Source: Rotaria sordida (taxonomy: Eukaryota; Rotifera; Eurotatoria; Philodinida; Philodinidae). From it: a stretch of 64,000 nucleotides of DNA. The notes beneath the pieces were generated by a model. That model made no database searches. It saw nothing but the letters and a program-made list of their open reading frames with translations, and had not been told where the DNA came from. Positions 1 through 11,023 of the stretch are shown in pieces. Location: contig CAJNOL010000357.1 in the NCBI GenBank assembly GCA_905250125.1, positions 6,584 through 70,583 on the forward strand, read 5' to 3'. The position numbers and the translations under genes were made by a program. The stretch's first letter is position 1; each line of letters opens with the position of its first letter.

Positions 1-1129
1 ATCGGGACAAGAAATACTCGAATCTGGTGCTAACTTTACTTAGGTGATTAAACTTCTACAAAAGAAAGTATAAATGACCGATTAAACTTCTACAAAAGAA
101 AGAAAAGAAACTAATGAACATTTTCGTAAGGAAGTCATTTTTCGACAATACTATTAGTAAGCGACTAGATTGTACAGAATGCTGAACATTTTTTTTTCTA
201 CATCAGTGCTTTTAATAGCAAGTGTGCCAATCAGAAAAGAAGATCTACACACTACTTTGCACGTTTCTAGAAAAAATAGACAGTGCGCTGTAGGTCTTAG
301 TCAAGGGATTAACTCTTTTTTTCGGATATCGTCCAGTATGTTTTTGATAAAGAAAATACAGAATGAAAATTTATTATGATTTCGTAGGAAATACTATTTA
401 ACTTCTATTGGCTTCCATAATCTGTTTTGAATTTTCTCATGTGAGACAAAAAAAAAGAATATGTTTCGTAACTATTGTTATTCACTATTATCAATATGTA
501 CATTTTATTAAATGAAAATAAAAGTTGTTACTTCTTGTTTTCTCTAGATTTCTTGATAAATTGTATTGTTGTACATTTTGATATACTGTTCTTAGTAAAA
601 GAAAATGTACAAAAATATTTTTTCGCAGATTTCTATTGAAAATCTTATAGTTAATGGACTAGAGAAGTTTTCGATATTTTTTGTTTTTAACCATTTCTAC
701 CCGCCCTACTAAATCTGCCATTTATACGTCGGGCATACTTTTGTTTCACGAAAAAAAAAAATAATCGCTCGAAAAACAGTGCGACCAAGGTAAACGGTTA
801 TCGAAGAAAAGCAAAGAGAAAAGAGAAATTTTATTTATAGAAAGCGTGTTGCAGTGTAATGATATAAGAACAGGTCGCCTTATCATATGTTTAAACCTTG
901 AAAGAAGTATATAACTGCTTGGCGTAATATTACTATTCTCAATAATAAAAAGATAAAATAAAGAATAGGACAAAAGGCATGGTGAAATGTAAGAGCATAA
1001 TGATAAAATAAAAAATAAATGAAACATGCTGATCTTATAGCTTTCATATTTATCTTTTGTATTATAGATTTGTTTTTTAGATTGTTTTATATAAAATAAT
1101 TACTTTACTCATTAATACCTATTGCAAAA
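1..1129. other. Upstream intergenic region
   Basis: AT-rich DNA with no convincing coding region; the short open frames here have no recognisable motif and biased low-complexity composition. The last 50 bases before the first gene contain a polypyrimidine stretch ending in AG at 1079-1080, a candidate splice or trans-splice acceptor for the allantoinase gene. Confidence 0.6.
1079..1080 (+). promoter_or_regulatory. Candidate (trans-)splice acceptor upstream of the allantoinase start
   Basis: A T-rich tract ends in AG 49 bases before the ATG of an otherwise intronless gene. It would suit spliced-leader addition or a 5'-UTR intron. Confidence 0.35.
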
Positions 1130-2551
1130 ATGCCATATTATCCACGTAATATGCATGGTTATGGCCAACATCCACCAAATCCTCGTTGGCCAAATGATGC
1201 TTACGTTGCGGTTCAATTTGTTCTTAATTATGAAGAAGGTGGTGAAAATAATATTTTACATGGAGATGCTGCATCAGAAGCATTTCTTTCTGAAATTGTT
1301 GGTGCTGCTCAATGGCCTGGTCTACGTCATTGGAATATGGAATCCATCTATGAATATGGTGCTCGAGCTGGTTTTTGGCGTTTACATCGTCTCTTTACAG
1401 AAAAGAATATTCCTGTCACTATCTATGCTGTTGCAACTGCTCTTATGCGTTCACCTGCACAAGTAAATGCTATGATAGATGCCGGATGGGAAATAGCTTC
1501 ACATGGCTATAAATGGGTTGAACATAAAGATATGTCTGAAGAAGTTGAAAGTCAACAAATTAATGAAGCTATTCGTTTACATACTCTTGCTATTGGTCAA
1601 CGTCCAACGGGTTGGTATACTGGTCGATGTTCAGTTAATACAGTTAATCTTGTTAGTGAAGAAGGTGGATTTGAATATATTTCAGATACTTATGATGATG
1701 ATTTACCTTATTGGTATGAATATAAAGATAAAGCACAATTAATTATTCCTTATACATTAGATGCCAATGATATGAGATTTGCAACTCCACAAGGTTTTAA
1801 TTGTGGTGAACAATTTTATACTTATCTTAAAGATTCTTTTGATTCACTTTATGAAGAAGGAAAAAAAGGTAGTCCAAAGATGATGACTATTGGATTACAT
1901 TGTCGTTTAATTGGTCGTCCTGGTCGAATTGCTTCTTTAGTTCGTTTTATTGATTATATAAAAAATCATGAAAAAGTTTGGATACCAACTCGAATTGATA
2001 TTGCTCGTCATTGGAAAAAAACATATCCTTATGTTAAACCAGATCTTATACCAACAAAACTTGATCGAAAAACATTTGTGGATCGATTTGGATCAATTTT
2101 TGAACATTCATCATGGATTGCAGAACGTGCATTTGATGCTGAACTTGCTCCAGCTAGTAATACAGCAAGTGGTCTACATTTCGCTCTACGAACACAATTT
2201 CGTGCAGCATCAGATAATGATCGTTTAAAAGTATTAGTTGCTCATCCAGACTTAGCTGGAAAATTAGCTGCTGCAAAAATTTTAACAGCTGAATCAACAA
2301 ATGAACAAGCTTCTGCTGGTCTTGACATGTTAACTAATGAAGAACGAATGATTTTTACTGAATTAAATGATAAATATACAAAAAAATTTGGTTTTCCATT
2401 TATAATTGCAGTAAAAGATAATACAAAAGCAAGTATACTTGAAGCATTCAAACGTCGACTTGAAAATGATCGTGAAACAGAATTTCAAACAGCTTGTGCA
2501 CAAGTAGAACGTATTGCTTATTTACGTTTGAAAGCTATTTTACCAGATTAA
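1130..2551 (+). CDS. Bifunctional PuuE-type allantoinase / OHCU decarboxylase, intronless
   Basis: A single 473-residue exon encodes two purine-catabolic enzymes. Residues 1-300 match the metal-independent PuuE allantoinase (polysaccharide-deacetylase fold): WEIASHGYKW at 120-129, GWYTGR at 161-166 and GLHCRLIGRPGR at 255-266. Residues 305-473 match 2-oxo-4-hydroxy-4-carboxy-5-ureidoimidazoline decarboxylase: FEHSSWIAERAF at 324-335, HPDLAGK at 372-378 with the catalytic His, NEQASAGL with the conserved Glu at 392, and KFGFPFIIAVK at 419-429. The C-terminal domain would make S-allantoin from OHCU and the N-terminal domain would open it to allantoate, two consecutive steps of urate breakdown. 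Animals normally use a separate OHCU decarboxylase and an unrelated amidohydrolase allantoinase. The fused order is known in bacteria, so horizontal transfer is likely. No peroxisomal SKL-type C-terminus is seen. The start is the first ATG after the acceptor at 1080. Confidence 0.93.
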   Translation: MPYYPRNMHGYGQHPPNPRWPNDAYVAVQFVLNYEEGGENNILHGDAASEAFLSEIVGAAQWPGLRHWNMESIYEYGARAGFWRLHRLFTEKNIPVTIYAVATALMRSPAQVNAMIDAGWEIASHGYKWVEHKDMSEEVESQQINEAIRLHTLAIGQRPTGWYTGRCSVNTVNLVSEEGGFEYISDTYDDDLPYWYEYKDKAQLIIPYTLDANDMRFATPQGFNCGEQFYTYLKDSFDSLYEEGKKGSPKMMTIGLHCRLIGRPGRIASLVRFIDYIKNHEKVWIPTRIDIARHWKKTYPYVKPDLIPTKLDRKTFVDRFGSIFEHSSWIAERAFDAELAPASNTASGLHFALRTQFRAASDNDRLKVLVAHPDLAGKLAAAKILTAESTNEQASAGLDMLTNEERMIFTELNDKYTKKFGFPFIIAVKDNTKASILEAFKRRLENDRETEFQTACAQVERIAYLRLKAILPD

Positions 2552-3334
2552 CTCTTTTTTAATTCATGGGCATACCATTGATAAAATATTCTTAGATTAA
2601 AGTTTTTGGTGGTTCTGAATTTTTCATTTATTGTGTAGTTTAATACAATATTATTACATAATAAATAATATAAAATATAAATGACTTTCATTTCTTGAAT
2701 AGTATTATTTAGACAAATTTTACTTGAATAAATATTTATCTTTCACTTGTATTTATACAGTTAATTCATTGTTAGAGCATGAACAATACGAAAATGTAGA
2801 ATATAATACATGGATAGATAAGCAGGATGATCATTTCAAAGTTTTGACATTGACTTAAGAAAAACAACGATACAATTGTATAAAGAATGACTAATATGTA
2901 ATTAAGAAGTTAACTTTAATTCAATTGAAGTTCTCATATATTTGTAAAAATGAATATTTAAAAGATATGAAAATTTTACTATCTAAATTGTAGTTGGATT
3001 GTGAGATATTAGAAAATATATGTTTAGACAGTGTTTGAACACAATTTTTTGAATGAAATAGTATATTTTTTTTTAATTATCAAAGTTCAACAATTAGTAT
3101 CAATATATTAATGGACATAACAAGCTGATCGATTATAATTGTTAAGTTATCAATATTATTCTTTGACTTTTGAAGTTTGGTAAGATATCTGTAAAAAAAC
3201 TGATATCTCAATTGTTTGATAAGTATCACAATTTATCTTAGAATTACGCATTTACGAATCTTTATTTTTTCGAACTTTTCTTAAAATTCGTTTTATGTAC
3301 CAGAGCTCCAAGGAACAATTCTGTGTCATTGATC

Positions 3335-3537
3335 ATGCGCATTTTCTTTTTGTCTCTATGGATTCTTTGTATCATTGTTAATTCATTTCTTCAGTATTCT
3401 TCCGGGATGCCACCAATTATAAGATCTTGTAGAACGAGTTCCCTGCAGGCTTAGTTCACATAGTATCAATTGATGCATATCAATGTTACAGTTGTTCAAC
3501 GTCAAATTGTGATGATTTATTTAAATCGAATTGAGTT
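3335..3537 (+). pseudogene. Possible decayed secreted Ly6/uPAR-like cysteine-rich gene
   Basis: An ATG at 3335 opens a hydrophobic, signal-like stretch (MRIFFLSLWILCIIVNSFL). About 140 bases on, in another frame, DAYQCYSCSTSNCDDLF reads like the start of a Ly6/uPAR three-finger domain. That frame is stopped by TGA after KSN. The two parts are not joined by an evident intron. This is either a pseudogene or chance; the cysteine spacing is the only argument. Confidence 0.2.
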
Positions 3538-4330
3538 GAGATAGTTAATTCAACATGGGATTCATATTGCTATGCATATATCTGCGGATCTTAGTTATTT
3601 TTGATCTTATGAAAAATTAAAATAATTCAATTTACTTCTTTTTTTTTTTTTTGAAGAAGAAGAGAGAACCAATAGTGATATACTTCGTGGTATCATCGAT
3701 GTTAAAACATACTAATTATATGAGACTGTTTGTCTAAATTTAGATTTTTGTTAGAATTGAAGTGGTTGGCTACTGTTACAAAGTCAATCTATGTAACTAT
3801 GGAGCGTCTTTTCGACAAGAATCATTCGTTTTTTTTTCTATCTTGTAATATTAGTATTTAACAGATGAACATATTTAAATAAGTTCACATCTGAGGCAAT
3901 TCTAACGACTCAAAGATTCCTTCTGAACTACGTAAGAAACGTATGTTGCTATTTCTTTTTCTCTAACAAAAGAGAACCTTAAATCTAAATATAATGGGGC
4001 AGATAGTCGATTCAAAATTTGATTGATGATAGTTTTTTTTGAAAAACTCTAACTTCCATTATTTAGGATTAACTAAATATCTTTAGGCGTTAAAATTTTT
4101 CAAAATCATCCATTTCTAAATCATCATTTTTGCCATTACGAATAATTATTAATAGAGTTTGACTGTCCTATATTTCAACAAGAGTTTTCTATTGTGATTT
4201 TAAAGAGAATTATTCAAAACATTTTTTACATTCTCTCTATCTCCAACAATTCCGAATTGAAATCAATGAGATGACCATTTTTTTTGCAAAAAAAAGAATG
4301 ATTACATTATTTAATCATACTCGTAATTCG

Positions 4331-4474
4331 CTATTCATTCATAAAACTAGATACTTTATCACGAACTTGTATAGCACATAAATCAGCCGTATCTTCATGT
4401 CCATTGTCATGTTGTAAACTTGGTTTAAGACAGTCGAAATAATCAAGACAGTTGTGTACACCCGATATGTTCGA
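4331..4474 (-). pseudogene. Coding-like exon fragment of unknown origin
   Basis: The minus strand gives a 47-codon stretch ending in TAG with ordinary protein composition (it includes CLDYFDCLKPS and DTADLCAIQVRDKV). It is preceded in frame by a stop, with no start codon. It looks like a remnant of a terminal exon rather than an active gene. I do not recognise the family. Confidence 0.2.
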
Positions 4475-5330
4475 CTATGCTCCTACACTAAGACATCGAA
4501 GAAATAAAATTAATACAAAACTTTTGTTCTACGGTTTATTGTTTTTTGTAATTTATTAACTATAGGTATTTTTCTAATAAGGGTAGCCTCCACATGATTA
4601 TCCTCTTTTCAATTGAAACTATATACGTAATGTAGACCGCGATTAACAATAAATATTGAGGGAAGATTTTAAGTTCTTAGGTCACCGTTGTGAAGGTACT
4701 GCATTCTTACGGGATTCTTTAACTCAGCGTCATAGTACCATCTCTTAGGAATATCAGGAAAAGTGGTTTTCGAATTTTGATTTGAAATGTTGTATAGACA
4801 AAGGCCTTAAAAAAAATAGTTTAATGTGAATGTTTCAGATCTCTTCATTATTCTCATCCTAGAATACAGCTATGGCAAAAATATGTCTTCTACATGGCTT
4901 ATATTTACATCAGCAGATTCGAACATTTTTGTTTTAGGGTAGGAACATATCAAAAGAACTGAAACATTCACAAAAAACCTATTCTCGTTAAGACATGTCT
5001 CTGTACCAAGTTTCAAGTTGAAACTCAAAAAGATTAGTTTTCCTCATGTTTCTGAGGATGATCAACGGCATTGACTCATGATGGATACAATTTTTCAACA
5101 TAGTTTATTTGATATGTTGCATGTTTTTTTTTTTTGTTTTATCCTTAATATAATAATTCCGTATCCCATACAATTCTATATTTAACGATCAGTTTGCGAG
5201 TAAAACAATAAAAGAAGATTGAAACATTGGCATAAATACAGAAAAGAAAAAAACAACAATTAATAACGATTTAAAATGAGAAATATATGAAGAGAATGCA
5301 TATATATATATCAAAACCAATGAACGATGA

Positions 5331-8300
5331 TTATTCATTATTATCAAGTTCAAGTAAAAAATTTGGTACCTAGACAAAGCAAAAAACAAAACAAAAATAG
5401 AAGATTAGTAAAGAAAATTTTTTTTTACTGTTAATCCTGCTGATTGAATTATATTTTTGCAAGTTTTTAATTGATCTTCATATGTCGAACAAAGGACAAG
5501 TAAATCATTTTGTTCAGTTAAATTTTGTTGATAAGCAATATTTAATTTTTGATATTCATTATCTAATCGACTTTTTTCATCTATTAATCCTTGCATTTGA
5601 TTTTCAAGATTCTATAAAAATATATTAATCAAAAATAGAAAAAAAAAAAGATAAATTTAATTGATTTACTTCAAGAATTGATATTTTTCGTTTTTCATTA
5701 GTTATTTTTTCTTGTAAAACACCATTTTCTAATTGTAATCGAGCTATTTCATCATTTTGTGCTGTATATCTAAGTAGATAATTAAGAAGAAGTGTTTTTT
5801 TTGTTGTTGTTGTTGTTTATATCTTATTCTTACTTTTCATCAAATGCATTTACTTTTTCTTGTAACTCAGTAATACGAGCAGTTAATGCTGCTCGTTCAC
5901 CTGCTTGAATTCGTCCATTATTCTTTATAAATATTTTATGATTATAAATTTTAATATGAGAATTTGATAATATTTTTACCTGAATATTATGATTTTCATT
6001 ATTATTCAAATTCAATTGTTCAATTCCATTTTCAAGTCTAAAATATTCAAAATTAAAGACCAAAAATCACTGCTTCAGACTTTGATTTCCAAATCTGTCA
6101 TGTTTTTTCAAAATTTTCAATAAAAATAAAATTCATCCAGGAGTAAGATGTATGATCATCAAAATATACAGTGAAGAGTACCTTTGACTTTGCAAGATGA
6201 GAATTTATTGTTTTTTAATCATTTTGACTGGACACTACCGTTACTACTAAAAACTTGTGACTACATCGATCATTGTTCACGTATTGACTGAATTTATTCA
6301 TCTATATGGTTCGCGCTTTCTAATCGTTATTATTATTATTATTATGATATATGAATCGCAAAACTAATTTTTATTGGTCCTTGAATTACGTTGATATTGT
6401 CATAATATGACAAGTTTTGATATTTACTCTCTTCAACTAGTTCATTAGATTTATTCAAGTTGTTATTACTAATAAACAAGTTTTTTTTTCTAAATGTTAA
6501 TGTTCCTGATTGTACCTATTCTCGACAGCTAGGTAATATATTAAATCAATACCTATTTGATATTATCACGTCATTATAGTATACAATAACGTCCTTACCT
6601 TCTTATCAAGATAGCCTTCTACTTTCCATTCATTTATCTTTATAATAATAATATAGAAACACACAGATTGTAACAGACGACAGATCCAACCCATCAAAAA
6701 GTAGACTAGTTTGGATCTTTGACAGAAATAGAAGTTCAGAAAGAAGCTTATCCTTCACATTTTTTCAGCTACTTCTTCTAGTTTCAATGATCCTTTTTTT
6801 TGCCTATGGATCCTACATAGTGTTCTCATAAAAATTCTAGAAAGGTTTTAGTTTCTATTGATCTTTGACTAAGCTATCGAATTTTGATCTGAAACGTAGC
6901 GCATATAGAAAACTTAACGTAAAAAAATTTGGAAGTTTTGAACAAAGTCTCTTCGAGACATGAGACTTTCAAGATATAGATGCTTACTCATGGCGAGTAT
7001 GCACAACATGCATTGTTTGAAAGCTTCATATCTCGAAGAGACGTTGTTGAAAATTTGCAAAATTTTTTATGATGCGTTCTTTATATGTACAAAATTTCAG
7101 ATCAAAATACGAATTTTCTGAAAACCTGATGTCTTTAGAAAAAACTCGATAGCTTAGTCAAATATTAATAGGAACCGAAATCCTAGAAGGATTTCGGTTC
7201 AGAACACTATGGAGTCTCTATAAGCTGAAAAATCATTGAAATTGGAAAGAAGCAACTGAAGAGATTCCCTCGTAAGTAGCGAGATTAAAAAATACTATAC
7301 ATCCTTTTCCTAACTTAAATAAAGTCTGATTGTTCAACTTAAGCTAATACTTTTCATTGAATATGAAAAAGAAAAATACATACGGGAAGAAAAGCCATAA
7401 AGGAATACTATTTATGTATAGCATAATTCTCTGATTCAATAGTTAACTTACGGTTGTACTAAAGTGAAATGTTGTTGTTGTTGTTGTTGTTGAGTCTATA
7501 CGAAACCAACATATGAGAATGATAAAAAATAAACATAATGTTTAAGTTTTACATAATACATACCACAATATTTCTTAAATATTCTAATTCAAGTCGTTGT
7601 TGTTCACATATTGTTCTTAATTCATCATTACCATCTGGTCCTATTAATTATAAAACAAAAAAAAAAGAAACAACAATTCAATATTAGTTTTCTTTTCAAT
7701 AAACCTTGTTTAACTGATATTTTTAATAAAGAATATTGATCTTTAATTTCTTGTAATTTTTGTTCTAAATCAGTAGTTTTCTTTTTATATATATTAGATT
7801 CTTCAATAAATTGTTTTTCTTGTTGTTTATATGTATTAATTTGTTGATCTTGTTTTCTTATTAAATCATGATAATGTGCCATTATTGTTGATGTTTGTTG
7901 ATCATACATATTTGTTGATATTGGATCAATAAATGATTTTTCATTTGAATTCATATGACGTGTTGTTAACATACGTGTTATTGAACTTTCATATGTTTTA
8001 TATAAACGAGCAAATTCATAATCAAGTATCATATCATTTGTTTTTGATAATTTTAATTGTGGTTTTTGTAATGTTTTTGTATAACATTCTGATTTTGAAA
8101 GTGTTTCAAGTTTTTCTTGAAATAAATCAATACCAATACGTTTATTTATTAATCGTTCAAGAGATTCACTAGAAGGGAAGAATGATTTTTTTTTTTGTCT
8201 TTTTAAATTTTTTTATTATTCTTCTTATTTTACGTTGTATATGATGGTATTTGATTATTATTAAAAACTAAACATAAACCTAATGCAAATGAACATAAAG

Positions 8301-8369
8301 ATTGAATAAGAATTTCACGATCATCGGCAATTGATTGAGCACATATTTGTGAAATAAGCTGAAGCAAAA

Positions 8370-8403
<34 letters not shown>

Positions 8404-11023
8404 GATAAAAAAGAAATTTAATATATACATATGAAATACTATTTTGAATTGAAAGAAATGTTTGTACGGCTAATGAACAATTTGATAACCATGTACATAT
8501 AAATATAAGTACAGCAATACGAGTGTGAAATGAAGATGATGACTATTAATAGGAAAAATAAAACATATATACACATAATTCACAAGAATTATTTACATTT
8601 TGTAATAAATCAATTGAGATTTCCATTAATGTTTTAGCTCCTGCTTGTGCTTGATCAACTGCTAATACAACTTTAAGTATTGCTTCTTTAAATTGTTGAC
8701 TATCAGCAATTAAATGTGCAAGTGCAATACCCGAACACCATGATGCAACAACATCTTTACTTAAATAGCCAATTATTAATAAATGACCCAAGGTATATTG
8801 ATTAGCAGCTTAAAGAAACAAAAAGATTTTTTTTGTTTTCATAAATATATATATTTTTTTTCAAATAAAGAACTAACCATTTTCAGTTTGAGGTAATAAT
8901 GTTTGAACAATTATAGATTTTCCAAAATCATTTTTATATAGATAACATTGAAGACAATAAAGAATTGATATTCGAAGTGGAAATGATTGTTTTTCACCAA
9001 CAACCATTGTATATAAAAGATTAAATAGTACAGGTCTAGAAAATACAAAAAATTTCTCTTTTATTACTATACTAAAATAGTCTTATTTGATACTTGACTT
9101 ACTGTTGAATTTCACCAGTTGCATTCATAACAGAACCAAGAAATTGTTGATTTTCTGTATTACCACGAACAACATCACCAATTGTATTAATAGTCTATAA
9201 ATATTGTAATGTATATTAGTTTTGATAAAGAAATTCAATTTTACTTCAGCTAAAACATCAGCAGGAATTGTTGTAAGTGTAAGCATGACACATAAGCGAT
9301 GTAATAAACCTTTATTTTATTTAAAAAAAAAGAATTATAAAAATCCAACAATTATTTTAATTATATAAATCTTACCACATTGACTAACTGTACGTTGACA
9401 TGCAAGAATATTTTGAGTAGAATTTGTTGGTGAAACAAGTGTTCGAATTATCTTTATAGAAATAAAAAAAAAACAAACAACTATATTATGATCATAATTA
9501 GAATAATAATTGATTTTTCTTTTGTTTTATTTTAATATATTACTTGTAATAAAAGATGAACATTTGTTACTTTTTGTGCTGACCAACGTCGTTCACCAAT
9601 TGAATTAAGTTCAAAAAAACCAACTAAACGTCGAATATATGAACCTTCACGAAAATAACTTTGATTTGAAGCATTATTTTGTAATAGATTTAATAAAACC
9701 GATAAGCAATCTTCGACAGTAACAACTATTTATAAGAGTATAATCTTTCTTTTGTCTTTCAAACAAAAACAAAAAAAAAATGTCTATTAAATTTACCTCC
9801 ATCACTACCACCTTCACTGACCAATATTTCAAATAAACGTTCGAAACCATTTTCAAATGCCACTATTTTTTGTATATTTGCATTCGAACGTGTTAGTATT
9901 TGTAAAAGAAGAAGTGCCTAAGAATACAATAACGAAAAAACTTACGAGAGAATCTCTTCAGTTATCCTCTTTCGATTTCAATGATTTTTCTTTTTACGTA
10001 TAGATACTATCAAAACTCTAAAAGAATCTCGGTTTCTATTGATATTTGACTAAGCTACGAAGTTTTTTCTAGGAGCCCCCGACTTTCGAAAAACTCGTAT
10101 TTTAATCTGAAACTTTGTGTATATAGAGAACTAAAAAAAAACACATGAAATTTACATCATTTCGAATAACTTCACGTTCGTCTTGTAAAAGATCAACTAA
10201 TTTTGAAACACCCATAGGTCCACTTTCTAAAATAATATCTTGTAATTCTTTCGTACAATTTGTAAGTAGTGCAGAAAGAAATCGAATAGCACTACGACGA
10301 ACATTAAAATCCGTTTCCTAGAATTATCTTTTTAATACAAAAACAATTTTTTGATTACAATACAAACTTCAATAAGTTCAAGAGCTGCATGAACATGTTC
10401 TTTATTCTTGATATACAATTCTAAAACGAAAAACAACATATTTTCTATATTATATTTTTTTTAGATAAAAATAAAAAACTTTATACCTGTAAATTGAACG
10501 GTAATATCTTGTGGTAGATTTGTTTGTTCTACATAATAAATAAAGTTATGGAAAATATTCATCAACAAAAAATGATAATGTACCTACCATCATCATTGCC
10601 TGCTTCATATGTTACTATATTAGATAATGCTTCAAGTACCAATTGAATAAGATCCAAATCAGTTCGATCACCTCGTAAAATATTTGCTAATAATGTCATA
10701 CTTTGAGTACCAACTTCAAGTTTACATTTCTATGTATTTCAAATAAATAAATAAATAAATATATATATATATATATTTGAAACTTGAACAAATTTGTTTT
10801 CTTACTTTTGAAAGTGCTTTAAGACCACGTACAGCATCTCGTCGATCTTCACTACGTGTTGCTGATTGTAAACGATCACAAAGACGTTCAATCTATAAAT
10901 ATATGAAAAGATAAAAATTTTTTTGTTGTTGTATCTTACTGTTTCTTGAGCGATTGTGTTATTATGTGCTGGTGTCGAAGATGTTGAAGATGAAAAAAGT
11001 GAACCACTACGCCAGAAGGCCAT
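5331..11023 (-). CDS. USO1: General vesicular transport factor p115 / USO1
   Basis: Golgi tether acting in ER-Golgi vesicle docking. Twenty-three exons join in phase to 922 residues (human about 960): 10940-11023, 10806-10892, 10588-10729, 10487-10528, 10368-10420, 10156-10317, 9797-9917, 9544-9725, 9376-9451, 9245-9309, 9103-9194, 8878-9035, 8597-8808, 8429-8542, 8234-8358, 7705-8168, 7564-7640, 7452-7495, 5980-6037, 5834-5922, 5670-5769, 5429-5611, 5331-5369. The armadillo head (about 1-600) has IERLCDRLQSATRSEDRRDA, MGVSKLVDLL, EVIRND and CTWLSNC. The tail from about 618 is coiled coil. Exon 18 encodes seven consecutive Gln. A short last exon giving ELDNNE preserves an acidic end; without it the frame would run through intron 22 and stop at 5405. 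Intron 18 is 1.4 kb and holds a foldback element. Confidence 0.92.
6765..7275. repeat. Foldback (palindromic) element, family B, in USO1 intron 18
   Basis: Left-arm sequence around 6860 (ACTAAGCTATCGAATTTTG) recurs inverted near 7140-7160, and TTTCAATGAT near 6782 recurs inverted near 7230. The right end carries ATTCCCTCGTAAG, the inverse of the CTTACGAGGG terminus seen in other copies. No coding capacity. Confidence 0.75.
8372..8403. repeat. TTA/AAT microsatellite
   Basis: About ten tandem trinucleotide units within the short intron between USO1 exons 14 and 15. Confidence 0.9.
9951..10140. repeat. Single-arm copy of foldback family B in USO1 intron 6
   Basis: It starts with CTTACGAGAGAAT, followed by TTTCAATGATTTTT and TTTGACTAAGCTACGAAG, matching one arm of the elements at 6765 and 57240. 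The second arm is absent, so it appears truncated. Confidence 0.65.

Larger units (their letters stand above)
2552..5330. other. Intergenic region, no intact gene
   Basis: This 2.8-kb stretch between the allantoinase fusion and the 3' end of USO1 has no long open frame. It holds two short coding-like scraps, listed separately, and otherwise AT-rich sequence with homopolymer runs. Confidence 0.6.

Noticed and set aside
170..379. 69-codon plus-strand open frame
   Set aside because: No start context, motif or splice continuation; the composition follows local AT content.
1122..1466. Overlapping frames within the allantoinase fusion
   Set aside because: Out-of-frame shadows of the real coding exon.
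8234..8430. Poly-Asn coding stretch next to USO1 exon 15
   Set aside because: It is the TTA microsatellite in an intron; splicing from a GTATAT donor at 8427-8428 to the CAG acceptor keeps phase and skips it.
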